64,000 nt of DNA from Colletotrichum lupini (Eukaryota; Ascomycota; Sordariomycetes; Glomerellales; Glomerellaceae), in NCBI RefSeq assembly GCF_023278565.1, contig NC_064673.1:2976001-3040000 (forward strand), given 5' to 3'. The notes beneath the pieces are model-generated. The model searched no databases, was not told where the DNA came from, and saw only the letters and a list, made by a program, of their open reading frames with translations. Positions 50,508-62,048 of this stretch are shown here, one piece after another. The position numbers and the translations under genes are program-made. Each line of letters begins with the position of its first letter. Within the stretch, counting starts at the first letter, position 1.

Positions 50508-51070
50508 TTTTTGCCAGGATTTGTCCGAAAAGTGATTGATACCATGCCAGAGTAGTATGACAATGTGGCCAAGTAAATCTCGAAGAGAGAAGGTGTGGTG
50601 TAACAAGCTTCGAAGTAAGTAAATTCTTATTCGTGGATATAGCATGGCGAGCTGGAGATAAGAGAGAAATACTGTCAGCGTCAGATCACACACCTGTGGC
50701 TCGACGGTACGTCGCGTTTTAGGAAAACGCGAAGACGCGTTTGCCCATTCGCTTTTCGTCGCCTTTTCGTCTCTTCGGGATCGGGCTCGGGTTAGAGTTC
50801 TGAAGGAGACCATCAAAGGATTGAGACGTTAGTCTCGACCAAGGTAGTCGGTCAGCTGGTGCTATCGCCTACATTTCCTCAAAGTGCCTTAGAAACGAGG
50901 GGAAACAAATGTCGTCAACTTTCCTGCTTCAATCTTTCACTTACATGAACTTTTGCTCAACACAATTATCTACCGCAATAGCTGCACGTCCAAAAGCACG
51001 ATCGCCATCAACCTACAAAGTACTCCAAAGCTGAACTTAGAAGAAGACTGGTCAGAATTGGAAAGAAAGC
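50508..51070. promoter_or_regulatory. Bidirectional promoter between SnoaL-like and VOC genes
   Basis: Start codons of the two divergent genes are 563 bp apart, so they probably shared control sequences. This fits co-regulation, possibly by the nearby Zn2Cys6 factor, but no specific CGG-type inverted repeat was confidently assigned. Confidence 0.4.
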
Positions 51071-51673
51071 ATGTCGGGAATTTGCAAGGTTCTCGACTAC
51101 GATGCTCCAGTTGGCAAGGTCAAGAGTCCATCGGGCCTCGCCCACGTTGTACTACGAACCGGCAACCTCCCCCGCATGGTTGACTTTTACACCACGTTCC
51201 TCGGGGGCAGCGTCACCTACGGCAATGAGATGATATCATTCATCACCTACGACAACGAGCACCACCGTATCGCTTTGATCGGGGTTCCAGGAACGGCGAT
51301 CAAAAACCCGGCGAGCTGCGGCCTTGAGCACATCGCCTTCTCTTTTGATACTCTAGAGGCTCTGCTGCTCGCCTACCGCCACCGTAAGATCCGGGGCATC
51401 GAACCCGTCTGGTGTGTCAATCACGGCCCTACGACTAGCATCTACTACAAGGACCCGGATTGCAACATGCTGGAAACGCAGGTTGATAACTTTAATACGG
51501 TCGAGGAGGCCACTGCGTTCATGATGAGCGACGCCTTTACCGAGAACCCGATTGGTGTAGACTTTGATGCCGAGGAGATGATTGGGGCCCTGCGCGCTGG
51601 AGGGGACGAGAAAGTGTTGAAAAAGCGGCGCGAGATTGGCCCTCGTAGATTGCCGGACTTTTCAAGCATGTAA
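51071..51673 (+). CDS. VOC superfamily protein (glyoxalase/extradiol dioxygenase fold)
   Basis: Single-exon gene of 200 residues. Two beta-alpha-beta-beta-beta modules are visible. His25 (GLAHVVLRT), His87 (GLEHIAF) and Glu135 (NMLETQ) occupy the metal-ligand positions of type I extradiol ring-cleaving dioxygenases and related VOC enzymes. The KDPDCNMLE segment is typical of this group. A charged C-terminal tail (about 145-200) is usual in fungal homologues annotated as biphenyl-diol dioxygenase-like or glyoxalase. It is intact and retains ordinary composition although a 17-kb transposon ends under 1 kb away. With SDR and SnoaL-like neighbours it may modify an aromatic or polyketide-type intermediate, which is inference. 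Confidence 0.88.
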   Translation: MSGICKVLDYDAPVGKVKSPSGLAHVVLRTGNLPRMVDFYTTFLGGSVTYGNEMISFITYDNEHHRIALIGVPGTAIKNPASCGLEHIAFSFDTLEALLLAYRHRKIRGIEPVWCVNHGPTTSIYYKDPDCNMLETQVDNFNTVEEATAFMMSDAFTENPIGVDFDAEEMIGALRAGGDEKVLKKRREIGPRRLPDFSSM

Positions 51674-52419
51674 TATCACCTTGACTTAGCCGGTGAAACT
51701 GTTCGTACTTGTGATAGAGGAGTAGTCACAATTGTCACAAGGAGTTTAGCTTGGGGTTACTGCAAGACCAAGAACACAACATCCCGGGCTCGGCTTCGGC
51801 CTTGGCTGTGAGTCTATTGGACTGTCGGGTTCAGAACTCCATGTCATTACAAACCCCTGATCCGGGTTCAGCCCCGGGTTCGGCCTCGGGTTCCGAGCCC
51901 GAGTAAATTGAAGTGTGGCATTGTGGGTTCATTCGATAAAGTTTTCATTTACTCAATCTACGACAAGATTGTTTTCGTAGTGGCTTGATTGAGGTAACTA
52001 TGGCCTCTGTAAACCAAAGTCCCAGGAGCGTTTTGTGATGGTGCGTGCAATGAACCAGGTAATCAATGCTAGGAAGAGGCCTCACTTGGGGCATTATTTT
52101 TGCTAGCAGCCATCAAAAAAGCTCACCCAACTCACGATCAACTACTTCATTGATATGGGATATTTCGCTTGTGAATTAGAGGAGTCAATCAGCGACGTCT
52201 CAATTTAGTCATGCTTGGTAGAGCTCCCAAAACACCTTCGGAAGCTTGGCTAAAATCGCATGGCCAGTAAAATAATTCTCCTCACATCATCCTATAGAAA
52301 CAAAAGCGTCATGCCTTCGAATTTTACCATCTGTGATTATACATCAAAGGATATTGACTAATTGCTCAAACAGAACAAGGATTTGGGTCATGGAACTGTT
52401 GGTGATTCTAAGAAGTATA
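51674..52419. other. Interval between VOC gene and regulator, with GC-rich low-complexity block
   Basis: No gene. From about 51783 to 51905 it contains reiterated CCGGGTTCGGCCTCGGG-type segments in both orientations, able to form hairpins. It lies between convergent gene ends, so it may influence termination. Confidence 0.5.
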
Positions 52420-55226
52420 CTACCACTGGACTTGGATTGAGTCTTCCATGTTGGGGACCGTAAAACCAGCGAGGTCGGAGTATATCGTACGGCCATTTTG
52501 CGAAATTTCTATCTCTCGAACGTTCGGTACGCCAGACACAGGATGGTCCTCTTCGCTAACGGCCTCCATTCGCGAAGATTCGGCCTGCGGAAGCAAACTA
52601 GTGCCCGTAATATTGGATGCACTGGCGTCTTGGCTAGCAGTGATTGAATTGCGTGCGTAGACACCCGTCACCTCTGCTGGCCTACCCTGCATAGAGGCAT
52701 CATCCTGCAGAGACATCTGCATAGATTTCATGAGATCCTCATGGCTTGTTGTGCTCTCGATATTCAGGCTATCGCTTTTGTTCTTGTTGGTATATACGTA
52801 GGCAGGTCAGACCTTTTGGGTCGCGACTAGGTCAATAGGTCAGTATAGGTCTATTGCGTGTGTGTAGGAGGGGAAGATCGTGGGCAGAGCCCGCGGTCCC
52901 TTAGTGGGTATAGGTAGGTAAAAGGGTTAGTCTGCACGGGCCCAGACTGCCTACCTACCACCCCTACCTAACTACCTAATAGGGCCCCTTTTCTGCCTCG
53001 TAATCCAACAGTTCTTATAACTGTCGACAACTCTCCGGGCCTGTCGGACAAATTCTGTTGTCTTTGTAAAGGCAGCTTCGCCGGATGTGACATACTCGAG
53101 GCGACCAAAGAATCCAACGACTGTTTCCATGAGGGCTATGTCGCTCTGGTTACGGCTATCATGTGGGTTTGACACCACATGAACGAAGATTGTAGTCAAG
53201 ACTGTGAATGGATAGTAGAAGACGAGCCTTCCAAAATGTGAGAGATTAGAACCAGTGAATCATCTGTAAGAGAGTAGCGAAGCGAGTAATCTCATAAGTG
53301 CGAAAGCAACCGAAGCCGTGTGAGGGTGCGAATCGTCCAACAACCAGATTCCGGTAACGACATAGAAGAGCGTGAGACATACCATGCTGGAGTGAAGCTC
53401 TCGATATCCAGATGCTTCGTGAGCAAGACAATGGACCTTGCAGCCTCTATGTGCGATATATGAGACTTTCTATCGATAAGATGTTCCACATCTGTTTTTC
53501 CTTGATTGAACATGGGTGATCCGCGTCTGAAAATGGAGCACAACGCGTAGTAGTAGGATGAATGTAGAACAATGATTTGTACCCGTGATACCCCCTGTCT
53601 CCCGAGGATTTTGCCAAGTGACCTACCAGGCCGGACCTCGATAGGAATAGATTCCAGCCACCTCTCCAAGTCCTGCAGCAAGCGATTTAATGCTGGCACA
53701 AGCCGAGATATTGGCATGAAGAGAGCGCTCGCAGAATACAAGGACCGGGATATGTCACCACCGATACGCGCTAGCTTTGTGAAGTATCGGAAAAAGTCGA
53801 CGTCCAACTCTCCCTGGCCTGTCTCTGTGACGGTGGTTGCTGAACCCGTATGAGCCAAGTCGATTCCTCGCGGGAAAATACAGCTGATTTCTTCGTCGCA
53901 AATGACCGCAGGTCTACCACAGCGTAAGGCAATTGACTTGTCCAGACAATAGACTGCCCAGAAGACACGATTGCGCTCCTTCTTCTCAACATCAGAGAGA
54001 CTCCATTCGGGAGGCGGGGCGCAGTTAAGCCCGATACTCTGGGCTAGCCGTGAAGCGACCGAGGAGAGAGTAAATTCGAGCCTCTGTGGACTGGACAGCC
54101 CTTGTGCAAAGATGGCCATCAAAGCCACTGCTTGCACAGCTAGTAGGTCGGTGGCGCCGTGAACGATCTGGGACTCGTAGGATAGAGCTGACCGGAAGTA
54201 TCCCCAGGCTTCAGAAACAGATGTTCGAAATGCCTCAGAAGTTTCATCGGAGAGTGAGGCTCGGAGCCCGGAAGCTACCACGACATTCAACAGCGCCAAC
54301 CAAGACGGCTTTTGAACAGCATCAGAACCATCTCCCATTTCAGCCAGCTGAGCGTGAAAGGTATTCCGGTCTAGGATGGGGAAGACAACTTGAACCTGCG
54401 TGAAATAGGCATCGATATACTCAAGCAGCTGCGGCCGAGAAATGTCTAGAATCCGATGAGGTGTTGATAGCGCGAGTGGCAAGTCTTGCGTGATGCACTT
54501 CGGCTGGCGAATATGGCTAAGGATGGCGTTTCGTATGTCCTGAACTGTTTCACAAAGGAGATCTGAGTCGGGTACTTTCTCTCGAATCCATTTCAGACCG
54601 AGGTCGGAAACAGTGGAGATGCCGGAGGAGGGGCCGGTGTATTCGTCGCCGTCGGTGGTTCGGCCCCACAAGGCCGGGCTGGTGTCTTTAAGGCTCTCCA
54701 AGTCCTCATCGCTGTCGAGGATTTTATCAAGTAGACTTTCACCTAGGGTAGAGGTGGAGTCGGCTGGAGTTTGGAGGATGACCTCGCTGTCGCGAGCCAT
54801 CTGAGCAAAGAGGCTAGCCATGGAGTTGGAATCCATGGCTTGCCAGTCAGACTGAGCGGCAGGAGCGGCGATGGTGACGCTCCAGTCCAGAAAGTCTGAT
54901 GCGGCGTCGTTCTGCGCCATTCCATCCGGCATGCGGTGTGTTGAGCCGGTGGTAGACTGGACGCACAGCCCTTGTTCAACATGGCACGCAGCGGCGCCGG
55001 CATCGGGCTGTCTCGGCAAGAAACGCTGGCCCAGGTCGATGACACTCGGGCTTTGGTCATTCTGAGAGGTGGAAAGACGTCTGTTCTCAGCGTCGGCTTC
55101 CGTCCAGCGACGTACCCGTCGCTCGCCGGCGTATGAACAGTGACTGGCTCGTTGTCTGCAGTTTTGGCAGACGGGTCGGACGCGGTCGCACTTGCTTTTC
55201 TTCGCGCGGCATGCCTTGCAAGCCAT
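52420..55226 (-). pseudogene. Zn2Cys6 transcription factor, truncated by a solo LTR in its last exon
   Basis: A fungal binuclear-cluster regulator. Cys3, 6, 13, 20, 23 and 30 match C-X2-C-X6-C-X6-C-X2-C-X6-C, followed by a basic linker. The fungal-specific middle homology region spans roughly 240-480 (WALLNVVVASGLRA, RVFWAVYCLDKSIALRCGRP). A TGA codon directly precedes the ATG at 55226, fixing the start. Exon 1 is 55226-53383 and the intron 53382-53228 (155 nt). Exon 2 starts at 53227 and is interrupted by LTR 52785-53010. Removing the LTR and one copy of GTTCT restores 2,421 nt, 807 codons, ending at 52420. With the LTR present, translation reads 12 LTR codons and stops at 52972, leaving 699 of 806 residues. 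The DNA-binding domain survives, so residual function is possible. It is the likely local pathway regulator. Confidence 0.85.
52785..53010 (-). mobile_element. Solo LTR of the copia copy 2 family
   Basis: 226 bp, reverse complement of the 232-bp LTRs at 19379 and 26076, with intact TG...CA ends and a perfect target duplication GTTCT (52780-52784, 53011-53015). No internal sequence is adjacent, so it arose by LTR-LTR recombination. It keeps CpA sites and GC-rich content, so it is hardly RIP-mutated. Confidence 0.95.
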
Positions 55227-57047
55227 GGCTCAAACATAAAGCGGAAATAAATAGTATAAGCCACGCGAAGATGGCTAGGTATGTGGGAGGGCGGTTGAGA
55301 AACGAAGAACAACATGAAGAATCTGTTGGTAACCGGTTCAAAGTGGAGCACCGCCAGGCCGGCAGAATCTCCACACGGCGCCAATGCTGCATCCTGCAAC
55401 TTAAACGCGGGGTAACGGGAACGGAAAGATACATGTTTGGTACAATTTATTAGTAGCTCGAACCAAGCATTCTCAGCATATTGTGTGATTCCATTCAATA
55501 TAACCTCGAGGAAGGCCCTCGTCAAGGTTTTCTAGTGTGGATCGATGTAGAAGTATACAAGTATCAGCAGACCCAAATCGTTGTGTGTTTCCATGGCCGT
55601 CACTGAGAATACCTCACATGTATTTATTTAAAGTAGGTAAAATGGGGACAATGGGATTATGTCGAAATAACGCTTGCATTGGGGTTCCCATTATCATCAG
55701 GACATTTTCCCTCGAAACTTTCGGCATCAGATGTGGTTTTCTTGCTTGGATGTCAATACCCGACAACACGAAGGCTATTCTCGATAGTACGTCGTCTGAT
55801 GCTGAGTCAACCAGGCCGGTCACAGGGCATGTATTCTGCAACTTCGGCTTTTCAGGCCTATTGATGTTGCAGTATGAGAATAGGAAATGGGACATGGAAG
55901 CAGAGAGGGGGGGGACCTTGTGACCTGAAAACCTTAACGCATACACACTTGAAATAATATTTTAGTACTTAGAAGCATGATTCTATCTGCCTTACTCCTA
56001 AATGACTCTGTCGGCGGCAGTGGGGTTGCGGCGCCAATAGCATTGTCTCTTAGGGCTAAGCATCTCAGTATCAAACATCTTGCACATTATTACATCTGCC
56101 TCGCGAAGGCAGAGAAAGTCAGATACATTAAAGGAAGATGGGATCGAAGAGTACCATGGTTCATTTTGTACAAGAACATCATGATTACGATCTATATCCA
56201 AAAATCAGGCTCAAGTTCTCCCGCTACCTTGCTTGGATGATGCTCTTGACGATGTCTGATGCGCGATCCAAGGCAGCCTGAAATCTTTCCGCACCCTTCC
56301 TTGGACTGACAAAACAAACCTCCACACTTGAGATGAAGTTAGAAATGAGCTGCTTTTGAGGATAAGAAATGGAAGAATGTGATACTTACGAGTCATCGTT
56401 CACCGTGTAATTCATCCACACATTATCCGGGTCCTCCATCGTGTAACCAGGATCTTTGGCTTCAGACTCTGAGCACAGTACCTTGGATTGCGTGAGCTTA
56501 TTAACCATCTTCGAACACCTCCCATGACGCAGTACCCTTCTGACTGGCTATTCACGATAGATTTGCATTCTTGGCTTGGGTGATAGGTGGCTGGGGCGGA
56601 TGGGTTTCGTCTTACAAATCCATCCTCAAAAAGTACCCCTACTGCGGCCGTCAATGGTGGGGATTCATCGTTATGGATCTGTTTGGTCCTGTCGTGGACA
56701 TCTATGTCTACTTCACGATGAACAACGATAGCCGGTTAACAAGAGTAGCAGACATTCAAGAGATGAAATAAGCCGATGAGGATGTAAATAGAAGTTGACT
56801 TACCTTTTGATGATCTATTATCTCATTTCTTCGCCGCAATCACGACTGAACTCTTCCTTCATAGATGAAAAGTCGGCGGCTTATGTGTACTTCTCTATAA
56901 ATTACTCTTTATTATATGCATATATGCGTCGGACCATCCTCAGGGTACCCAACTTGCCAACGGGGCTTTCAGACACATATCCCGAGTCTAGACTGAACTA
57001 GGGCAAGATGCTCAGTACAAGACGCAGAGCTATGGATTCTTGTGAAA
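55227..57047. other. 1.8-kb gene-poor interval
   Basis: The promoter of the Zn2Cys6 gene lies at its left edge and the 3' end of the DHA2 gene at its right. Frames up to 128 codons (for example 55537-55923) overlap each other on both strands and show no domain features; I cannot support a gene. Confidence 0.45.
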
Positions 57048-57099
57048 TTACTTCTCCGAAACTTCTTCGGCTGAGGCTTCAGTAGTCGGACGCTTGGTG

Positions 57100-58935
57100 T
57101 CAGGTATCTGTCGCCACTCCATGCCCCAGCTCACCAACCAAGCTAGGGCTGGGGTAGCAAGAGCAACCCAAAAAAACGTTCTTCAAGGCAGAATTGAACG
57201 CCTCAACGACAGCATCCAGGACCTGCGGGGGAACAATCTTCCTGAATTCCCCTGCACCAACTTCCACCACAGCCGCAGCATCGATTCCATCAACCCGAGT
57301 AAGACGCGGTAGTAATGCATCTGTGAATAGATTCTGCCCGATACTAGGAGCCAAAGCCCCGCCCAGCATCTGGAAGAACATAATGATCACGAGGCCCGTT
57401 GACATATCTGCCTTCTTGAGGACCACCTGAACAGCAAGGATTGGCATTTGGCTACACATGCCGTAACCGACTCCGGATGCGATTTGGGTTCCGATCCATT
57501 GACCGCGTGGACTGTGAGGATTTATAAGCTGGTAGAGGCCGCCTCCGATAGCCTGAATTGGGGCACCAATCCACATTAAAGGAACATAGTGTCCAAACCG
57601 CGACGAAATCCATCCAGCACAGATTGTGCCAAGACTATTGGACACGATGATGGGCAATAAAAATATACCTGAGTCTCTGGCGCTATTATTTCTCACGGAC
57701 TGGAAATAGATTGGCCAGTAGTATGAGTTGAGCACGATGGCCACTTGTACGAGCATCATGAACCCACATGATGCCACGACGGTTCGGCCCCGCAATATAC
57801 GGAGAGGAACAGTGGCGCTGAGGTAGTGAGCGTCAGTATGCAATCGGATGCAAAGCAAAGGTCTCTTGGACCGGTTTACACTGGTAACTTACGTCTCTTT
57901 GCCCCGAGCTTGCAAACCCACGAAACAAAGCAGCAGCAAGCCGAATCCGATGAGGCAGCCAAAGACTTTCGGGTCTGACCACGGATGAACAATTCCTCCC
58001 CACTGTAAAGCCAGGTTCAGACATGATGTTGCACCAAGAAGTATAAGAGCGCCGAGCATGTCGAGTTGGCGTAACTTATCCTGCCACGGCAATCCTTCCT
58101 TGACAGCAGGTGGAGGGTTCCTCAAGCTGAACCATATCAGAGCTAGTCCGACAGCTCCAAAGGCTAAGGTCCGTCAGCTGAGGACTATCGAGAAAATAGC
58201 GGGCGGTCAACTTACGGAGGTTGAGCCAAAAGATGAATCGCCATGTAAGAGTCTTGCTATCAGTTATGGCGCCACCAACAAGCGGCCCTATCGCCGATCC
58301 GGTGCTGTACAGACCCAAGATAACCGGTGACAACTTTGCCTGCTTCTTCAAGGGGACGCAGTAAGACAGTATAGTGGTAGTCCCACTCACCAGCCCGGCA
58401 GCGCCTACGCCAGAAATGGCTCTTCCCACTATGAGGGTTATTGAATTTGGCGCGACGGCTGAGATGACCGAGGCGAGTTCGAAGACGACAAGGGACGTGC
58501 AGTACACCCATTTTATGTTGTAAAACGCATAAAGTCGGCCGCAGGTCGGTAACATTGCCATTTGAGCTATCAGATAAGAGGATCCATACCAGCCGATATC
58601 GTTTAGGCTGTGGAAGTCGCTTGTGATCTGAGGTATCGCGGTCGCTTGTTGTGCATTATGTTAGGCAAGGTTTCGGTCATTTATCGTGGTTGGGAGAGTG
58701 TTTACGGACCCAAGATAGTATTATCCAGTGCCAGAACGAAGCAAATAGCCATGAAGGCAATGGTCAGAGAAGCAAGAGCCCATCCTTGCATGTGGGCCGT
58801 AGTCTGCTGCTCTCCCTCGTTCTGTGGGTTCTCGAGTTGATTCGCAGTTGCTTCAACGGGCGGAGACGACTTCGTAGGATCGGTCGTCATTTTCTTGTCG
58901 AGAAGGGTTTCTGAAAGAGTCGTCGTCAAGACCAA
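57100..58935 (-). CDS. MFS drug/proton antiporter, DHA2 family, with probable C-terminal frameshift
   Basis: A 14-helix efflux transporter of the kind often found beside fungal biosynthetic genes. Exons are 58935-58710, 58644-58216, 58163-57893 and 57817-57100, giving 547 residues; Met16 (58890) is an alternative start. Landmarks: LALDNTI in TM1, a WYGSSYLIAQ block, GRAISGVGAAGLVSG, GPLVGGAITD followed by WRFIFWLNLP (motif C region), and AIGGGLYQLINP in the second half. In the last exon a run of seven T (minus strand, near 57170-57176) shifts the frame: the current reading ends 26 codons later at 57100. Six T would continue through a further hydrophobic helix and charged tail to TAA at 57048, giving 564 residues. 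The lesion could be real or a homopolymer error. Confidence 0.85.
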
Positions 58936-60873
58936 CGGGACTTTCTGAGATTTTGAGAAACAGTGATTGTAAGTTCTTGAGTCGAGGAGGAGTAGATCTG
59001 CTTGCTCAATAAATACGAACTTGTTGGGGTGACCGTCTGGAGCACAAAATCTGGTTCGTTGGATAGCCGGGCGGTGTGATCCATGCTAATCAGGCTAAGA
59101 TGTTCCCTCTTGGCACTGTGGCAGTCTCGACCTATGAACGTGAGGTGGACAGATGACCGAATGATGCAAATAGCGGCACAGCCCGTTGGTCGCAGTATCT
59201 GGGGTATCCTCCCTCTGTGCGTCGCCTGAGGTTCAAATGTTCAATTTCTCTCCCAGGCCCGACGGGATACCGGGTTCTTCCCGCTTAATTCCCGCTAGGC
59301 CCCTATTGAGTCCTATTGAATCGCAACAAAGTAATATCATGTAGGGTAAATATGGAATCGGCCCAATACCTGATAACAACACGAACCGATCATCAGCTGT
59401 TATAGGAGGTCCAATCGTATGTACGAGTCGGTCGAGATCCTGTGTCCGAGGGTGGAGTTGAGATGTAACCCCGCTGGCCCGCCTGCTCGTGTCAAGTCTG
59501 TTCCCACCGAAGCTCAACTACGTCCAAACAAGTTACACTGGGTTATGGGTGGGGGCGTCGCCCCGTCGGCAGACCTGCCATATCCGTTAGTGTCTGGCCA
59601 ACTGGGTATGGTACCCCGGATCGTGCTATCCGTACATCCATACAATATGGGGTTGAAGAGTGCGGGCGCTAAGAGGAGACCACCTAATGCTGGACAACGA
59701 ACACATAAGCCTCACATTATGAGTGCTCAGAATATCTGCCCGTGTGGTGACTTGATAACTAGGTATTCTCCCTCTCATTCAAAAACATGACTTTTTGATC
59801 ACACATTATGCTTGATGGTCTCAGCCACCTGAATGGCCAAGGTATTGATACAATGCTCAGGAGTTCGGTGTGCGATAATAATCATGTTGGTTCAAAGACC
59901 CTATTTTAAATCTGCAGGGGCCATGAACCAGATTGTGATCAGTCATCTGGAGGGCTTTATCACGTTCCTGTAGCGGAAACCAGCAGCCCGGTGGGTTTTC
60001 ACTCTTAAGCTTCTTCGAACTTGAGCGTAAAAATGAATTACTTCAACCTGGCATCTCCCGAGCTCCGTTATCTCTGGGCCTGCACCCTATTTTTGACACG
60101 GCCTGTTAGATGTTGGGTCTCAAATATCGGGCCTCCAATGGATGATGACCGACAAAAAGGCGAGGAGAGCGTAATATTGACGGAAACAGTAAATGTGGTG
60201 GGCTATCGCGAGCAGTGGCAGAGTTTCTAAAGCTATTTGGTTGAAATATGTTTCTATCCACGAATACAGGTGGCTTAAGCGAGGGCTTTTCGCCAAGCCT
60301 ATATAGGCTATCTTTCACTTGATAAGGTTGCTCAAACTCCTAATGAGCGCAAAAAATACCTGCTTAAGTAATTACCTGCAAGCCTGCTCTCCTAATCGCA
60401 CTTTTCCCATCATTTATGTATTGTCAGTGCCGGGGAGCTGAGGAAAACTACTAGACTGGCAGTCCCAAAAGGTATTTTCTTGTTTTTCCAATCAAGCTGA
60501 GCCTATTGATATACTTTCCACTAGACACTGCAGCAAAATAACCTCAATTACTGGACTTTGTCGTATGGTCTCAGCCCATCCTCAGATCCTTGAGGATCAC
60601 CCGTGCCACCACCCTCTGCAGCTCCGGAGGCCTTGCCGACCATGCAGCAGGCTAACGATGATTCGTCACATGTACCCAGCTTGTACCAGCCTAGCCCAGA
60701 TCGAGCTATCAATAACGTATGTTTATTTAAGATGATTTATTTTGAGTGTCCGCCAGCCTCTCCCAACCTAGCATCTGGTAATAACCTTTGTTATTGGCGA
60801 TACATTGTGACTTGGGTCATTCCAAAAGCAACAGGTCCGACAGACTCAACTAAAGAAACTCTTCTCCGTCACT
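58936..60873. other. 1.9-kb interval between divergent DHA2 and GH127-like genes
   Basis: The two start codons face away from each other, so this holds both promoters. Frames of up to 123 codons (59419-59790) have no recognisable content. No tRNA, repeat or transposon end was seen. Confidence 0.45.
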
Positions 60874-62048
60874 ATGTCTCACGTCTACACATCTATATCA
60901 GCACTCACCTCTCTTGAATTTGACTCATATCCTCTCGGCGCTATTAAGGCCAATGGGTGGTTCCAAGATCAGCTCCGACTTAGTGCAAAAGGTCTTGGAG
61001 GCAACTTGTTCTACTTCCATCGTTTCGTCAAAGAAAGCACTTGGCTTGGGGGTACATGGGAGTACACCCCCTTGGACGAGGCAGCTCCGTACTGGTATAA
61101 CTACATTGTCCCCTTGGCATACACGCTCGACGAGGCATCAGATCCGGATTTGTACATCGAAATCAAGAAACAGGCGGATTATTTTCTTGATTACACGTTA
61201 TCTCACCAAGCTAGGGATGGCTGGCTTGGACCAGAGGCAACGCCCCATACTCGTGGTATCTGGGCGCGCTGTCTTTTGCTGCAAGGCCTCATGAATCATG
61301 CCATTGCGGACTCCTCAAAACGGCAGACCATCATGAACGCGATCTTCCGTTTTGTTAGACTAGTGCACGCCATGCTCAAGGATAACTATGCGGGGTATAT
61401 CCCACAGAAGGACGATGTTTTCGACTTACAGCTCTTTGGTGTTGCCCGCGCCCATGAGCTAGCACTAACTCTTCAATGGCTCTACGACCAAACACATGAT
61501 ACTCAAGATCGCAGAATCATTTGGGAGGTCATGGAGATGATGTGGCAAGGATCTCGAATAATGGAAAGAGATTGGACCATCTTCTTCGGGAAAGACTTTC
61601 CACAAGAGCCATCTGTCAGATATAAGTCTCTCAATTTCAAGCACGGTGTCAATGTTGCGCAAGGTTAGTCGCTAAGATGGAGACGCACGCTGATATTGAC
61701 ATCACATACACAGGACTCCGTTATCCAGCTCATCTATATCGAATGCACCCATCTCCTGAGCTGGCGAACTTATCCAGAGATGCTGTGCGCAAGACCTTCA
61801 AATATCATGGAACTCCCGCCGGATCAGTCAGTAGCGATGAGTACATCGGTGGCCTCTCTCCTCAACGGGGCTCTGAGCTTTGTTGCTCCGTCGAGCTTAT
61901 GTTCTCATTGTCATACCTTTACCAACTCTTTGGGGACAATGACTTGGCCGACCGGGTGAAACTAGCAGCGTTTAATGCCATTCCAGCTGGAATTAGTGCG
62001 GATTAGTGGAGCCATTAATACATCACTCAGGTTAACTAGCCGTGGGCC
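60874..62048 (+). pseudogene. GH127/DUF1680-like glycoside hydrolase, broken by RIP stops and a transposon
   Basis: N-terminal half of a fungal beta-L-arabinofuranosidase-type (alpha/alpha barrel) protein. Exon 1 is 60874-61663, the intron 61664-61713 (50 nt), and exon 2 starts at 61714. Open coding covers 360 residues to a TAG at 62004. Landmarks include the NGWFQDQL start of the barrel, YWYNYIVPLAYTL, HGVNVAQGL across the splice site and SELCCSVELMFSLSYLY. No signal peptide is apparent. Past the stop the same frame continues in family-like fashion (WSH, then YITQVN, then PWA) but with TAA at 62016 and TAG at 62037, all explained by CpA-to-TpA change. TA-rich element sequence begins at about 62049. 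The catalytic C-terminal half is absent from the window. Confidence 0.82.

Noticed and set aside
50508..50816. N-terminal extension of the SnoaL-like gene
   Set aside because: Arg/Ser-rich and then leucine-rich sequence not expected in SnoaL-like proteins; the ATG at 50507 gives a normal-length start.
54743..55525. 260-codon minus-strand frame overlapping the Zn2Cys6 gene
   Set aside because: A shadow frame of the regulator's first exon; the Cys cluster and middle homology region are in the other frame.
55537..55946. Two antisense frames of 128 and 110 codons
   Set aside because: They overlap each other and neither shows domains or plausible splicing; no basis to choose one.
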